Shown: positions 1 through 9,625, counted from the stretch's first letter. The stretch: DNA of 64,000 bases from Halovenus carboxidivorans (GCF_009831575.1 NZ_WUUT01000005.1:62001-126000); one strand, 5' to 3'. Numbers and translations are program-made. The notes: generated by a model not told the origin, from the sequence alone.

Positions 1-754
1 TGTACTCCTCCGCCAGCGACTCGATCAGATCCTCGATTTTCGCGGTCGCGATCGGGTCCAGCGCGGAGGCGGGTTCGTCCATCAGGATCACTTCGGGGTC
101 GACGGCGAGACAGCGGGCGATACAGAGCCGTTGCTGCTGTCCGCCGGAGAGGCCGAGGGCGTTGTCTTCGAGTCGATCGCTGACCTCCTCCCACAGGGCG
201 GCGTCCCGGAGACACTGTTCGACCAGTTCGTCCTCGGCCTCCTTCTCGTCCTGTCCGAGCAGGCGAGCGACCAGCCCGCGGTTCAGATCGCCGTGCTTGC
301 GCGGTCCGTAGGCGACGTTCTCCCGGATCGATTTCGGGAACGGATTCGGATGCTGGAACACCATTCCGACCCGCTTTCTGAGTTCGACCAGATTCGCCGC
401 GTCCGCGTAGATATCCTGCCCGTTGAACTCGACTGTCCCCTCGACCCGGGCCTCCTTGATCCGGTCGTTCATACGGTTGAGACACCGCAGGAACGTCGAC
501 TTCCCGCAGCCGGAGGGGCCGATGAGCGCGGTAACGCTTTGCTCGGGAATCTCGATCGAGATGTCTTTCAGCGCGTGGTCGTCGCCGTACCAGACGTTCA
601 GATCCTCGACTGACAGCACCGGCTCGCCCGCGAAGGAGTACTCCCGCCACTCGGGTTTGGTCTGCTCCTCGCTTTCGGCGCTCGTACGCTCGTCGACAGT
701 CGTCTGTTCCGATTCGATGCTCCCGTCGGTCGTGGTGGTGACTGACTCTGTCAT
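1..754 (-). CDS. pstB: Phosphate ABC transporter ATP-binding protein PstB (partial)
   Basis: ATPase that powers high-affinity phosphate import by PstSCA at the cytoplasmic face of the membrane. The reading frame starts with ATG at 754 and runs off the window edge, so about 251 codons are visible. A Walker A motif GPSGCGKST lies near residues 79-87, the ABC signature LSGGQQQRL follows, then the Walker B stretch ending [12 protein letters not shown]. The first 45 residues are a Ser/Thr/Glu-rich extension before the ATPase core, common in haloarchaeal forms. The start overlaps the pstA stop by four bases (ATGA), which indicates translational coupling. Identity is firm from the motifs and the operon; only the C-terminal end is missing. 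Confidence 0.96.
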   Translation of the reverse strand, partial: MTESVTTTTDGSIESEQTTVDERTSAESEEQTKPEWREYSFAGEPVLSVEDLNVWYGDDHALKDISIEIPEQSVTALIGPSGCGKSTFLRCLNRMNDRIKEARVEGTVEFNGQDIYADAANLVELRKRVGMVFQHPNPFPKSIRENVAYGPRKHGDLNRGLVARLLGQDEKEAEDELVEQCLRDAALWEEVSDRLEDNALGLSGGQQQRLCIARCLAVDPEVILMDEPASALDPIATAKIEDLIESLAEEY

Positions 755-2928
755 TGGTGCAGTTTCCGTCTGAAGTATCGTCTTGTCGCGATGCTCAACA
801 GGAAGAAGCCGAGGACAACCCCAAGCAGGACCAGCGCCGTCCCCCAGCCGAACGACTGTTCGGCACCGACGCCGGCGGTGATGACCGCATAGAGCTGGTA
901 CGGGAGGGCGCTGGCACGCTCCATCAGGGCCGGGTTCGAGACGTGGATAAAGGGCGGATCCGCGCCGATGCGAACGAGGAAGCTAGAGAGGACTTTCGGC
1001 CCCGAGTTCGGGAACGCCGGGCCGTTGAGCACCAACAGTAGCGGGGCAGTCTCGCCCGCGATCCGACCGACGCCGAGGATGACGCCGGTGATGACTCCTG
1101 GCATCGACGCGGGGACGACGACACTTCGGATCGTCTGCCACTTCGAGACGCCGAGGGCGGCGCTCGCGTCGCGGTACTCGTCTGGGACGCTTTTCATCGC
1201 CTCACGGCTCGTGATCAACACCAGCGGCAACAGCATGAAGCCAAGCACCAACTGCGCGGCGAGAATCGACGGCGTGTTTCCGAACCGGGGGACGATAAAC
1301 GCGAGTCCGAACAGCCCGAAGACGATACTCGGCGTACTCCACAGACCGTTGGTGGCGATGTCGACGGCACGGGTGAAGATGCTGTCTTCGGCGTACTCCG
1401 TCAGGAAGACCGCCGAGCCGACGGCCAGCGGGACCGCAAACGTGACCGCACCGATCACGATCCAGATGGTGCCGAACATTGCGGGCATCACGCCCGGCTG
1501 GATCCCCAGCCCCTGCGACGGGTTCGTGATGAACGGCCAGTCGATCGTCCCGCTGGCGACGATGCCCGCCTGATCGAGGCCCACCGGGAACCCGGTGGCG
1601 AACACACGGAGACAGGCCAGCAGGAAGGCGGTCACCGCGACCCGCCCGAGCCAGGAAACGGGCGGAATCACCTGGTCTGACTCCGTTCGCTCGTCGGTCG
1701 GCCGCACAGCGGCGACCAACAGCGCTGCGACGACGACGCCGCCGAGCAGCACGGAGACCGCTCCGATCCCGGCGACGGCGAGTTCCAGGCCGGCGACGAG
1801 TTCGAGAACTCCGATTCCGCCGGCGACCAGCAGCGCGGCCCTGAATGCACGTCTGATCGACCGGCCGCGTCCGCTCTCGGGACGCCACTCACCGGACTCT
1901 CTAGTGAGTCCAAAGACGACCCCGCCCGCGATCAGTCCGGGAACAGCACCGACGACCGCCGTGGGTTCGACCGTGATCGAGGCGGCGGAAATCGAGAGAT
2001 TCGTCCCGATGACCAGAACGAAGCCGAGCGTAGCGAGTGCGAGAAGGGACGCGACGGTGAGGTTGACGAAGGCGGCGACTCTGTCGGTGCCGTTCGCGAC
2101 CGTCGGCCGAACCGTGGCGGTTCGGAGCAACGCGAACAGCGCCGTCGCAAGCAGGACGGTGACCGTCCCCGCGCTGAGAGTGAGGTTTTCGAGGACGACC
2201 ATGATCCCTCGCTCGAAGACGAACGCCAGCAGGAAGACCAACACCGAGAGGGTGAGCAACACGACAAGCGAGATGAGGACGAACGCCCCGTTCTGTCTGC
2301 CACGCGTTCCGAACCCCTCGTAGGCCGACGCGCTCGCCCACCCCGTCATCAGAACGCCGCCCATGGTCAACAGCGGGATCACGAGCGTCCCCGGAATCGT
2401 CGCGTTCGTCCCGTTGGGTTGCCAGGCCCAGGACGGCGAGATGAGGCCCGTTACGAACAGCAAGCCGAGGAACGCGACGAACACCGCCGTGGGAGCGGTC
2501 GCGCCAAGATCCTCGGGCAACGCGAGCGCGAAGTATCCCACACCGACGCCCACGGCGACGGCGAGAAGCCAACTGACGCTTCCGATGCCGATGGTGTAAC
2601 GGAGGAAGAGACCGACGGCCACCGTCCAGATGCTCGCGTGGACGACCCCCACGACGAGACCGGCAGATCGGCTGGGGGTCGTCTGTGCCTCGCCCCACCG
2701 CGAGAACGCGCCGAGCGCTCCCGTCGCCACGCCGAGACCGAGGACGCCGACGCCAAAATACGTCGCCCCGGGAACGCCGCTGATCTCTCCGGCGACCGGG
2801 ACCCAGCCGAACAGCGTTCCGGCCGCGAGCACGAACGCGACAAACGAGGCGACGGTGACTCCGATAGCGAACTGTTCGTAGCTCGTTCCCTTCGTGTCGA
2901 CCAACTGCGTCCGGTAGCTGTCGCTCAT
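751..2928 (-). CDS. pstA: Phosphate ABC transporter permease PstA, with long membrane extension
   Basis: Inner-membrane permease subunit of the Pst phosphate importer. The canonical PstA domain occupies about residues 430-725 and contains the EAA loop ([14 protein letters not shown]) that contacts PstB. The protein is 725 residues, whereas bacterial PstA is near 290. The extra 430 residues are hydrophobic and appear to form about ten further membrane helices with no loop motif I recognise. The ATG start at 2928 overlaps the pstC stop (ATGA). Permease function is certain; the role of the N-terminal half is unknown. Confidence 0.93.
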   Translation of the reverse strand: MSDSYRTQLVDTKGTSYEQFAIGVTVASFVAFVLAAGTLFGWVPVAGEISGVPGATYFGVGVLGLGVATGALGAFSRWGEAQTTPSRSAGLVVGVVHASIWTVAVGLFLRYTIGIGSVSWLLAVAVGVGVGYFALALPEDLGATAPTAVFVAFLGLLFVTGLISPSWAWQPNGTNATIPGTLVIPLLTMGGVLMTGWASASAYEGFGTRGRQNGAFVLISLVVLLTLSVLVFLLAFVFERGIMVVLENLTLSAGTVTVLLATALFALLRTATVRPTVANGTDRVAAFVNLTVASLLALATLGFVLVIGTNLSISAASITVEPTAVVGAVPGLIAGGVVFGLTRESGEWRPESGRGRSIRRAFRAALLVAGGIGVLELVAGLELAVAGIGAVSVLLGGVVVAALLVAAVRPTDERTESDQVIPPVSWLGRVAVTAFLLACLRVFATGFPVGLDQAGIVASGTIDWPFITNPSQGLGIQPGVMPAMFGTIWIVIGAVTFAVPLAVGSAVFLTEYAEDSIFTRAVDIATNGLWSTPSIVFGLFGLAFIVPRFGNTPSILAAQLVLGFMLLPLVLITSREAMKSVPDEYRDASAALGVSKWQTIRSVVVPASMPGVITGVILGVGRIAGETAPLLLVLNGPAFPNSGPKVLSSFLVRIGADPPFIHVSNPALMERASALPYQLYAVITAGVGAEQSFGWGTALVLLGVVLGFFLLSIATRRYFRRKLHQ

Positions 2929-4040
2929 TGTCCACCCCGTAGCTTGCGCTGCATGCGCTGTTGGATGAGCTGTGAGACGATCCCGAGGCCGGTAACGATG
3001 ACGAGCAGGAGGACACCGGCGACGAACAGCGCGCTCATGTACGTCGACTCCGGCGGTGCAGTGCCGTACCCCGATGCGATCAGCGTCGTCAGTGTCTCAG
3101 TGCTGTCGAAGACGTTGTACACGGTCGGCTCCAGCATCCGACGGCTGTGTGAGATCATCACCGTCGCAGCCATCGTCTCACCGATTGCCCGGCCGACGCC
3201 GAGCAACACCGCCGCCGAGACACCCGAAAACGCCGTCGGGATCGAGACGCTTTTCATCGTCTGCCAGTCCGTCGCGCCCATGGCGACGGAGCCGTCTTTC
3301 ATCGCGTCCGGGACAGCCGACAGCGCGTCCTCGGCCACGGAAACGACCGTCGGCAGCGCCATGAACCCGATGACGATCCCGATGGTGAACATCGCCCCGC
3401 CGGGAGTGATCGAAAACAGGTTCGAGACGTACTTGTTGATAATCGTGAAGCCGATAAACCCATACACAATCGAGGGGATACCGGCGAGCAGTTCGACGGC
3501 GGGTTTCGTGATCTCGCGCAGCCAGTCTGGTGCGATCTCGCTGATGAACAGCGCGCCAGCGACACCGAACGGGGCCGCGATCAGGATCGCGACTGCGGTC
3601 GTGACGAGCGTCCCCAGGATCATCGGGACGAGCGAGAACTGCCCCTGGGAGACCGACCACTGATTCGAGCCGAACGGCGACAGCACGTGTCCGAGTCCCA
3701 TCTCACGGAGTGCAGGCAACGCCTCCAGAAACAGGAAAAACGCGATGAGCCCGAGCGTCGACAGCGTCAGCGCCGTCATCTCGAACGTCAGGAGTTTCGC
3801 AGTCAGTTCCTGTCGCCTCGCCCACCCGATGCCCGTCACGAGCAGAAAGGCGTACAAAAGCGTCATCGCCCACGGTGACTGGATGAGGAAACTCGCGAAC
3901 GCCCCGAGGATCAGCAGCAACTGCACCACCGCAAACAGGAGGCTGGTACGATCCATCTCGACCACGGTCCGACCGAACGAGTCCACCCGCTGCTGGAGAG
4001 CCGATCCCGCCCGTCCGACCGAGTTCTGTGTCTTACTCAT
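2925..4040 (-). CDS. pstC: Phosphate ABC transporter permease PstC
   Basis: Second permease subunit, partner of PstA in the phosphate channel. At 371 residues it is slightly longer than bacterial PstC (about 320), with an N-terminal cytoplasmic stretch followed by eight or so membrane segments. The EAA-type loop AMKDGSVAMGATDWQTMKSV near residues 246-265 is the PstB docking site. It lies 54 bases downstream of pstS and its stop overlaps the pstA start, so it belongs to the pstSCAB operon. The chosen ATG at 4040 gives a normal cytoplasmic N terminus. Confidence 0.95.
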   Translation of the reverse strand: MSKTQNSVGRAGSALQQRVDSFGRTVVEMDRTSLLFAVVQLLLILGAFASFLIQSPWAMTLLYAFLLVTGIGWARRQELTAKLLTFEMTALTLSTLGLIAFFLFLEALPALREMGLGHVLSPFGSNQWSVSQGQFSLVPMILGTLVTTAVAILIAAPFGVAGALFISEIAPDWLREITKPAVELLAGIPSIVYGFIGFTIINKYVSNLFSITPGGAMFTIGIVIGFMALPTVVSVAEDALSAVPDAMKDGSVAMGATDWQTMKSVSIPTAFSGVSAAVLLGVGRAIGETMAATVMISHSRRMLEPTVYNVFDSTETLTTLIASGYGTAPPESTYMSALFVAGVLLLVIVTGLGIVSQLIQQRMQRKLRGGQ

Positions 4041-4094
4041 GATTGGAAAAATATCGACCGCCCGAGCGTACGCTAGCGCGGAGGTCTACTCCCG

Positions 4095-5159
4095 TCAGGC
4101 CTGATCGGCCAGTTTCGCGCGTTCCTCCTCGCGTCGGCTCGGTGGGAGCATGAAGTAGTTGTTCGGCGCGACGAAGTTCTGCTGGCCGAACTCCGAGAGG
4201 ATCATGTTAATGAAGGCACTCTCCCGCTCGTCGGTATCCTGCCAGGTGTAGCAGTGCAGGTCCCGGCTCAGCGGGTACCCTTTCGCACCGAGGTTCTTGC
4301 CGTACTCGTAGAGCGTGCCGTCGAGTTCGAGTCCGATCGGCGGCGTTCCGCCGTCGGGATTCACGAACGCCAGGGCGATGTACGCGATAGCGTTGTTGTT
4401 TTGCTGGACGAGTTGTGCGACCTGCTGGTTCTGGCCCTGTCGCGTGTCCGGGGAGATCGGCTCGTCTGGGTTGCCGTAGAGGTTCGCGCGGAACGCGGTG
4501 TCGGTCCCGGAGTCCTCCGCACGACCGATAGCGTAGATCTCCCGGTCCGGCCCGCCGACCTGACTCCAGTTCGTGATCTCGCCTTTGTAGATGGCCCGGA
4601 GCTGATCACCAGTCAGCTGCGTGACACCCGCATCGTAGATCTCCCGGCTCACGACGATAGGCTGCCCGTCGACGCCAACAACGTGGTCGACGAGGTTATC
4701 GACATCCTCGGAGTCCGACCCGAGGATCGACTCGGCCGTCGAACTCGCGTTCCCGATGTCCACGCGCTGGTTGGTCACCGCCTCGACGCCGGTTCCGGAG
4801 TGGCTGAGTGCCACCTGTGTCTGGAACGGGGGGACACTCCGTTCTCCTGTCGCCTCGAAGCCGTACAGCCCCGCCCAGTAGTCGGCAAGGTTCTGGTCCG
4901 TGTCGATGCCGTACTGGCCCGGACCCCAGTATTCCTGGTCGTCCGCTGGCGGGTTCCCGTTCCACAGCGACGCCGCCCTGTTCGCGATCGGATAGACCGT
5001 CGACGACCCGTCCGCGGTCAGGGTGTCGATTTCGGACTCGGACTCGTCACCGCTGCCGAGGGTACACCCAGCCAGGGCCGTTGCGCCGACTGTGCTGCCA
5101 CCGATGAGGAATTTTCGTCGTGATACTCGCCCTGAGAGACGCTTTGAATCCTGCGTCAT
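4095..5159 (-). CDS. pstS: Phosphate-binding lipoprotein PstS
   Basis: Extracytoplasmic phosphate receptor that delivers phosphate to PstCA. The N terminus has a twin-arginine signal (SRRKFLIGG) and a lipobox LAGC near residue 32, so it is exported folded by Tat and anchored by a lipid, the usual haloarchaeal arrangement. Later motifs DGSSTVYPI and SGTGVEAV are typical phosphate-contact segments of PstS. The frame also allows a GTG one codon earlier (5162); ATG at 5159 is preferred. The palindromic TATA box lies 31 bases upstream. First gene of the pst operon, so expression is presumably induced by phosphate starvation. Confidence 0.95.
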   Translation of the reverse strand: MTQDSKRLSGRVSRRKFLIGGSTVGATALAGCTLGSGDESESEIDTLTADGSSTVYPIANRAASLWNGNPPADDQEYWGPGQYGIDTDQNLADYWAGLYGFEATGERSVPPFQTQVALSHSGTGVEAVTNQRVDIGNASSTAESILGSDSEDVDNLVDHVVGVDGQPIVVSREIYDAGVTQLTGDQLRAIYKGEITNWSQVGGPDREIYAIGRAEDSGTDTAFRANLYGNPDEPISPDTRQGQNQQVAQLVQQNNNAIAYIALAFVNPDGGTPPIGLELDGTLYEYGKNLGAKGYPLSRDLHCYTWQDTDERESAFINMILSEFGQQNFVAPNNYFMLPPSRREEERAKLADQA

Positions 5160-5180
5160 CACCTGCCTCTTCCGGACACC

Positions 5181-5210
5181 TTATAAAAACATTTTATAAT
5201 ACTTATATAA
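5181..5210 (-). promoter_or_regulatory. pst operon promoter: palindromic TATA region
   Basis: A perfect inverted repeat, TTATAAAA, then ACA, then TTTTATAA, covers 5181-5199 and is centred 31 bases upstream of the pstS ATG, where a leaderless haloarchaeal TATA box belongs. A second AT-rich element (TTATATAA, 5203-5210) follows immediately. The surrounding 230-base divergent gap with phoU is unusually AT-rich for this genome and also contains ATATATAG at 5301-5308. The TATA role follows from spacing; an operator role for the palindrome is an inference. Confidence 0.7.
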
Positions 5211-5352
5211 ATTGCTCATAACGGCATGGAGCAGTCAGAATAGTACAGACCAGCACAGTTGGTTCTGAACGCTGTGTCGAGAACGTGTGTGGATAGAGAC
5301 ATATATAGCAATACATACCGGAGTGTGATCGCTATACACCTCATATCAATCG

Positions 5353-5360
5353 TTAATAAA
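5353..5360 (+). promoter_or_regulatory. TATA box for the AbrB-PhoU gene
   Basis: TTAATAAA is centred 34 bases before the ATG at 5390, slightly far for a strictly leaderless transcript, implying a leader of a few bases. It is the best TATA-like element near the start and faces away from the pst promoter. Confidence 0.5.
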
Positions 5361-5389
5361 CAAAACCGAGCAGATACAGATACCGCAGA

Positions 5390-6388
5390 ATGAAAGAACG
5401 AAAGATCCAGTTGGCTGGTGGATCGACGTATACGGTGTCACTGCCAAAAGAGTGGGCGAACGAGATCGACGTCGGGCCGGGCGATACCCTCCGTCTGTAT
5501 CCGCACGAGAGTCAGTTAGTCATCGAACCCTCAGAGGTGGGTGACGAACTCAAGGAAGCGTCCGTCGAGGTCGAAGGCTACTCCGACGAACGGATCCGCC
5601 GGACGATTCTCGCCTTTTATACAAGCGGGTTCAGTAGTATCACGCTCGCGGAACCGACGGGGTTCGACCACAGTCGTCGCGTCGTCGCCGAGACGACCCG
5701 GAAACTGATCGGTCTCGAAATCATCAGGTCGACGGAGACGGAGATCACGCTCAAGAACCTGCTCAACTCGACGACGGTCTCGGTCGAGCAGTCGACGAAA
5801 CAGATGCAACAGGTCGCGCTCTCGATGCACGAGGACGCGCTCGGTGCGCTGCTCGAACAGGACGCCGACCGGGCCGAACGCGTCGCCGAGCGCGACGACC
5901 AGGTCGACCGACTGTACGCGATGGTGCTACGACAGTTCCAGCGCGCGCTCGACAATCCGGTCACGACCGAGGAACTGGCCCTCGAACGGACGGCGCTGTC
6001 GGACTATCAGGTGACCGCGAGACAGTTCGAGCGGGTCGGCGATCACGCGGTCAAGATTGCGGAACTGGCGACGCAGTTCGAGCACCCCCTGCCGGGGGAT
6101 TTCGCCGACCGTATCGAGACGGCCGGTCGGACGGCCCGGGACATCGTCGACCAGGCGGCGGCGACGATCATCGACAACGGCGAGACGGAGACAGCACACA
6201 CCGCCCTAGATCGGCGCGACGAACTGAGTGCAGACCTCAAAGAGACCGAACGAGAGCTTCACGAACGGGACATCGAGGAGAGCCACCTGATCGCCCTCAC
6301 ACTCGACAGCCTGCTGCGGACCGCGGAGTACGGCGGAAACATCGCGGAGACGTCACTCAACACGGCCGCACGGGCCGAACACCTCTAA
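5390..6388 (+). CDS. PhoU family protein with N-terminal AbrB DNA-binding domain
   Basis: Likely regulator of phosphate uptake. Residues 1-50 form a SpoVT/AbrB swapped-hairpin domain (KIQLAGGSTYTVSLPKEW, then GDTLRLYPHESQLVIEP). Two helical PhoU repeats follow, about 115-215 and 220-325, containing the PhoU-type motif ARQFERVGDHAVKIAEL at 206-222. Classical PhoU lacks the AbrB part, but the fusion is common in archaea. It is divergent from pstSCAB across a 230-base promoter region, so it could bind that region directly, unlike bacterial PhoU, which acts through PhoR. Family assignment is firm; DNA binding and target are inferred. Confidence 0.9.
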   Translation: MKERKIQLAGGSTYTVSLPKEWANEIDVGPGDTLRLYPHESQLVIEPSEVGDELKEASVEVEGYSDERIRRTILAFYTSGFSSITLAEPTGFDHSRRVVAETTRKLIGLEIIRSTETEITLKNLLNSTTVSVEQSTKQMQQVALSMHEDALGALLEQDADRAERVAERDDQVDRLYAMVLRQFQRALDNPVTTEELALERTALSDYQVTARQFERVGDHAVKIAELATQFEHPLPGDFADRIETAGRTARDIVDQAAATIIDNGETETAHTALDRRDELSADLKETERELHERDIEESHLIALTLDSLLRTAEYGGNIAETSLNTAARAEHL

Positions 6389-6389
6389 C

Positions 6390-6407
6390 GAGTTGATCTG
6401 TCAACTC
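6390..6407 (+). terminator. Hairpin after the AbrB-PhoU gene
   Basis: GAGTTGA, TCTG, TCAACTC: a perfect seven-base stem with a four-base loop, starting two bases after the TAA stop. There is no strong T run after it (CCTTCGG), so it may act as a weak terminator or a 3' end stabiliser. Confidence 0.5.
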
Positions 6408-6556
6408 CTTCGGCACCGAACAGGTCATCTCTGTGATTGTTGCTCGGGTTTGCGAACAAATTCGGCAGAAGGCGGCGGTGATTCTGACGATTGCGTGAAT
6501 CGGGCTCGTTCCGTTCCGGTACAACTAACAGGCCCTCGGCAGAAAGAGTGGCTAGG

Positions 6557-7702
6557 ATGCGATTACACGAATATCAGGCGAAAGAAGTATTCGCCGATGC
6601 AGGGATTCCGACTCCCGACGCAACGCTCGCGCGGACAGTAGACGAGGCCGTCGAGGCCGCGGGTGAGATCGGCTACCCCGTCGCGATCAAGGCCCAGGTC
6701 CACGTCGGCGGGCGTGGCAAGGCCGGCGGGATCAAACTCGTCGAGAACGACGAGGAGGCACGCGAGGCCGCCGCCGAGATCCTGGGGATGGATCTCAAAG
6801 GCTACCAGGTCGACAAGGTGCTCGTCGAAGAGGCCGTCGACTTCGTCAACGAACTGTACGTCGGCGTGACGATGGACCGCGGCGAGGGCCAACCAGTCGC
6901 CATGGTCTCGACCCGCGGCGGCGTCAACATCGAGGAGGTCGCCGAGGAGGACCCCGACGCCATCGCGCGCGAACACATCGATCCCGCCTTCGGGATGCAC
7001 GAGTACGAGGCCCGGAAGGTCGTCTACGAGGCCGGCGTCGACCGGGACATCGCCATGGACGTGGCGAGTATCCTCTCGACGCTGTACGACCTCTGGGAGG
7101 AACGAGACGGGGCAGACGCCGAGATCAACCCGCTGATGGTCACCGCCGAGGACGACGTGATCGCGGCGGATGCCGTCTTCAACCTCGACGGCGACGCCCT
7201 GTTCCGCCAGCAGGATCTGGCCGAACTCGAAGACGAGGCCGCGGAGGACGACCTCGAGGCCAAGGCCAACGAGTACGGCTTCGATTACGTCCGACTCTCC
7301 GGAAACGTCGGCATCATCGGCAACGGGGCCGGACTGGTGATGACGACGCTGGATCTCGTGGATTACTACGGCGGCGCACCCGCGAACTTCCTCGATATCG
7401 GCGGCGGCGCGAAAGCCGAGCGGGTGGCCAACGCCCTCGATATGGTCTTCTCAGACGACAACGTCGACGCCGTCGTCTTCAACATCTTCGGCGGGATCAC
7501 CCGAGGCGACGAGGTCGCCAACGGGATCAACCAGGCGCTCGAACAGTTCGACGAAATCCCGAAACAGGTCATCGTCCGCCTCGCAGGGACGAACGCGGAG
7601 GAAGGCATGGAAATTCTCAACACAGATCTCGTCCAGGTCGAAGCGACACTCGAAGACGCCGTCCAGGCCGCTGTCGAGGCGGCCGCGGAGGTGGAACAAT
7701 GA
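6557..7702 (+). CDS. sucC: Succinyl-CoA synthetase beta subunit (ADP-forming)
   Basis: Nucleotide-binding subunit of succinate-CoA ligase, which interconverts succinyl-CoA and succinate with NTP formation in the TCA cycle. The 381-residue product starts MRLHEYQAKEVF, the family's conserved N terminus. The ATP-grasp domain fills residues 5-220 (VGGRGKAGG, AEINPLMV) and the CoA-ligase domain fills the rest (IFGGITRGDEVA). An in-frame upstream ATG at 6491 would add 22 residues unlike any SucC, so ATG 6557 is chosen. It is followed by sucD after an 82-base spacer. Confidence 0.96.
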   Translation: MRLHEYQAKEVFADAGIPTPDATLARTVDEAVEAAGEIGYPVAIKAQVHVGGRGKAGGIKLVENDEEAREAAAEILGMDLKGYQVDKVLVEEAVDFVNELYVGVTMDRGEGQPVAMVSTRGGVNIEEVAEEDPDAIAREHIDPAFGMHEYEARKVVYEAGVDRDIAMDVASILSTLYDLWEERDGADAEINPLMVTAEDDVIAADAVFNLDGDALFRQQDLAELEDEAAEDDLEAKANEYGFDYVRLSGNVGIIGNGAGLVMTTLDLVDYYGGAPANFLDIGGGAKAERVANALDMVFSDDNVDAVVFNIFGGITRGDEVANGINQALEQFDEIPKQVIVRLAGTNAEEGMEILNTDLVQVEATLEDAVQAAVEAAAEVEQ

Positions 7703-7755
7703 GTTCTGCTGATCGCTTGCTCGCTCGCATCGCTCGCAAGACTGCGCTCAACAAC

Positions 7756-7789
7756 CTCATGCGGACCAACACGGGGTGGTCCGCATGAG
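7756..7789. repeat. 13-bp perfect inverted repeat enclosing the sucD start codon
   Basis: The left arm at 7756-7768 (CTCATGCGGACCA) and right arm at 7777-7789 (TGGTCCGCATGAG) are perfect reverse complements with an eight-base loop. The sucD ATG (7785-7787) is inside the right arm. The rest of the 82-base spacer holds the low-complexity run of TCGC/GCTCGC units (7720-7738) often seen between haloarchaeal genes. As RNA the start codon would be paired in a stable hairpin. Confidence 0.85.
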
Positions 7790-8654
7790 CGTCCTCGTCG
7801 ACGACGATACCCGCGTCGTGGTCCAGGGGATCACGGGTGGCGAAGGGAAGTTCCACACCGAACAGATGATAGAGTACGGGACCAACGTCGTCGCCGGCGC
7901 AGTGCCGGGCCGCGGCGGTCAGGAGGTCGCCGGCGTCCCCGTCTACGACACCGTCGCGGGCGCGGCCCGCGAGGAAGACGCCGACGCCGCAGTCGTCTTC
8001 GTCCCGCCGGCCTTTGCCGGTGACGCGCTGTTCGAGGCGCTGGACGCGCCGCTCGATCTCGTCGTCGCCATCACGGAAGGCATCCCGACCCAGGACATGA
8101 GTCGAGTCTACCGTCAACTGCAGGACACCGACACCCACCTCGTCGGCCCGAACTGTCCGGGCGTCATCACCCCCGGGGAGGCGAAACTCGGTATCCTGCC
8201 GGGGAACATCTTCGAGGCCGGCAACGTCGGTCTCGTCTCCCGGTCGGGGACGCTCACCTACCAGGTCGTCGACAACCTGACCGAGCGCGGTCTCGGCCAG
8301 TCGACGGCCATCGGCATCGGCGGCGACCCGATCATCGGGACGGACTTCATCGACGCGCTCGAACTCTTCGAGGACGACCCCGACACCGACGCCATCGTGA
8401 TGTGCGGTGAGATCGGCGGCGAAGACGAGGAAGAGGCGGCGGCGTACATCGACGAACACGTCGACACGCCGGTCGTCGGCTTCATCGCCGGCCGAACCGC
8501 GCCGCCGGGCAAGCGGATGGGTCACGCCGGCGCAATCGTCTCCAGTTCCGGCACCGGCACCGCGGAGAGCAAGATCAACGCGCTCGAAAGCGCCGGCGTC
8601 CCGGTCGGAGACACGCCGAACGAGGTCGCCGACCACGTCGAAGACCTCTTCTGA
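7785..8654 (+). CDS. sucD: Succinyl-CoA synthetase alpha subunit
   Basis: CoA-binding subunit of succinate-CoA ligase that carries the phosphohistidine. Product of 289 residues starting [18 protein letters not shown], matching family length. The Rossmann CoA-binding domain covers about 1-140 and contains the conserved NCPGVI. The active-site histidine is in [16 protein letters not shown]-like sequence near residue 246 (RMGHAGAI). An ATG nine bases upstream (7776) is also in frame, but the chosen start agrees with the usual N terminus. Co-transcribed with sucC; the start codon lies in the inverted repeat described separately. Confidence 0.96.
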   Translation: MSVLVDDDTRVVVQGITGGEGKFHTEQMIEYGTNVVAGAVPGRGGQEVAGVPVYDTVAGAAREEDADAAVVFVPPAFAGDALFEALDAPLDLVVAITEGIPTQDMSRVYRQLQDTDTHLVGPNCPGVITPGEAKLGILPGNIFEAGNVGLVSRSGTLTYQVVDNLTERGLGQSTAIGIGGDPIIGTDFIDALELFEDDPDTDAIVMCGEIGGEDEEEAAAYIDEHVDTPVVGFIAGRTAPPGKRMGHAGAIVSSSGTGTAESKINALESAGVPVGDTPNEVADHVEDLF

Positions 8655-8668
8655 GCGTCTCGACGCTC
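8653..8668 (+). terminator. Hairpin at the end of sucCD
   Basis: GAGCGTC-TC-GACGCTC, overlapping the sucD stop codon, is followed by pyrimidine and T-rich sequence (CTCTCTGTCGTGTTGTTTG). The position at the operon end suggests a terminator. Confidence 0.5.
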
Positions 8669-8765
8669 TCTCTGTCGTGTTGTTTGTAGTCGAAACGGAC
8701 TGTTCGGAGCTGGCTCGATCGGTGGAACCCACAGCTATATTGCCGTCTTTTCTCCTTGGGTAGAT

Positions 8766-9620
8766 ATGGCAGTCGAGTTTTCGGACACGTTCGTCCGGAT
8801 CGTCGGGACATCGCCGCCCTGGCAGGCGCTCGCCGGTGGCATAGTTATCGCCCTGATGAATCTCTTCGGGGCGTCGCTCGTCCTCGTCTGGCGGGACCCG
8901 TCCGAGCGCGCGCTGGACGGAATGCTGGGGTTCGCTGCCGGCGTCATGCTCGCAGCGGCCTTTACGAGTCTCATCATCCCGGGTATCGAGGAGTACTCGG
9001 GCGGCGATCCGGTTCCCACGCTGATCGGGGTCGGATTGGGCGCGTTGTTTCTCGACCGTGCGGACGTACTCGTCCCGCACGCCCACTATCTACTGACCGG
9101 AAGCCGCCGGACGGACGCGGCGAAACCCGGCGAGAACTTGGGGGTCTCCGAGGACAAACTGACCGGGGTCGTCCTGTTTATCCTGGCGATCACGCTTCAC
9201 AACATGCCCGAGGGGCTGGCCGTCGGCGTCGGATTCGGCGCGGCCGGACAGGATCCGGCACGACTCGGGTCCGCGTTGTCGCTGATGCTCGCAATCGGCC
9301 TACAGAACATCCCCGAAGGGTTGGCTGTCTCCGTGGCGGCGATCAACGCCGGCCTCGACCGACGGCTCTACGCCGCCGTCGCCGGCATCCGCGCCGGGGT
9401 CGTCGAGATTCCGCTGGCGGTGCTCGGAGCCGTGGCCGTTGCAGCGGTCGACCCCCTTCTCCCGTACGCGATGGGCTTTGCGGCGGGCGCGATGTTGTTC
9501 GTCATCTCCGACGAGATCATCCCCGAGACCCACCGGAGCGGCTACGAACGCGTCGCGACGCTCGGTCTCATGGCGGGGGTCATCATCATGCTCTATCTTG
9601 ATATCGCCCTCGCCGGGTGA
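8766..9620 (+). CDS. ZIP family divalent metal transporter
   Basis: Membrane carrier of the ZIP family, moving zinc or another divalent cation toward the cytosol. The 284-residue protein has about eight hydrophobic segments. The metal-site signatures of the two central helices are clear: HNMPEGLAVGVGFG near residues 145-158 and LQNIPEGLAVSV near 179-190; the second has Gln-Asn where many ZIPs have His-Asn. A charged cytoplasmic loop (SRRTDAAKPGENLGVSEDK) sits between helices 3 and 4. Metal specificity cannot be read from the sequence. Single-gene unit next to a convergent channel gene. Confidence 0.9.
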   Translation: MAVEFSDTFVRIVGTSPPWQALAGGIVIALMNLFGASLVLVWRDPSERALDGMLGFAAGVMLAAAFTSLIIPGIEEYSGGDPVPTLIGVGLGALFLDRADVLVPHAHYLLTGSRRTDAAKPGENLGVSEDKLTGVVLFILAITLHNMPEGLAVGVGFGAAGQDPARLGSALSLMLAIGLQNIPEGLAVSVAAINAGLDRRLYAAVAGIRAGVVEIPLAVLGAVAVAAVDPLLPYAMGFAAGAMLFVISDEIIPETHRSGYERVATLGLMAGVIIMLYLDIALAG

Positions 9621-9625
9621 GACGC

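Noticed and set aside
7720-7738. TCGC/GCTCGC low-complexity run as a possible CRISPR or direct repeat
   Set aside because: Too short, with no regular spacers; such runs are common between haloarchaeal genes.
7617-9086. Long antisense open frame of 489 codons opposite sucD and the ZIP transporter
   Set aside because: It lies wholly opposite well-supported genes; long antisense frames are expected at high GC content, and the product has no recognisable domain.
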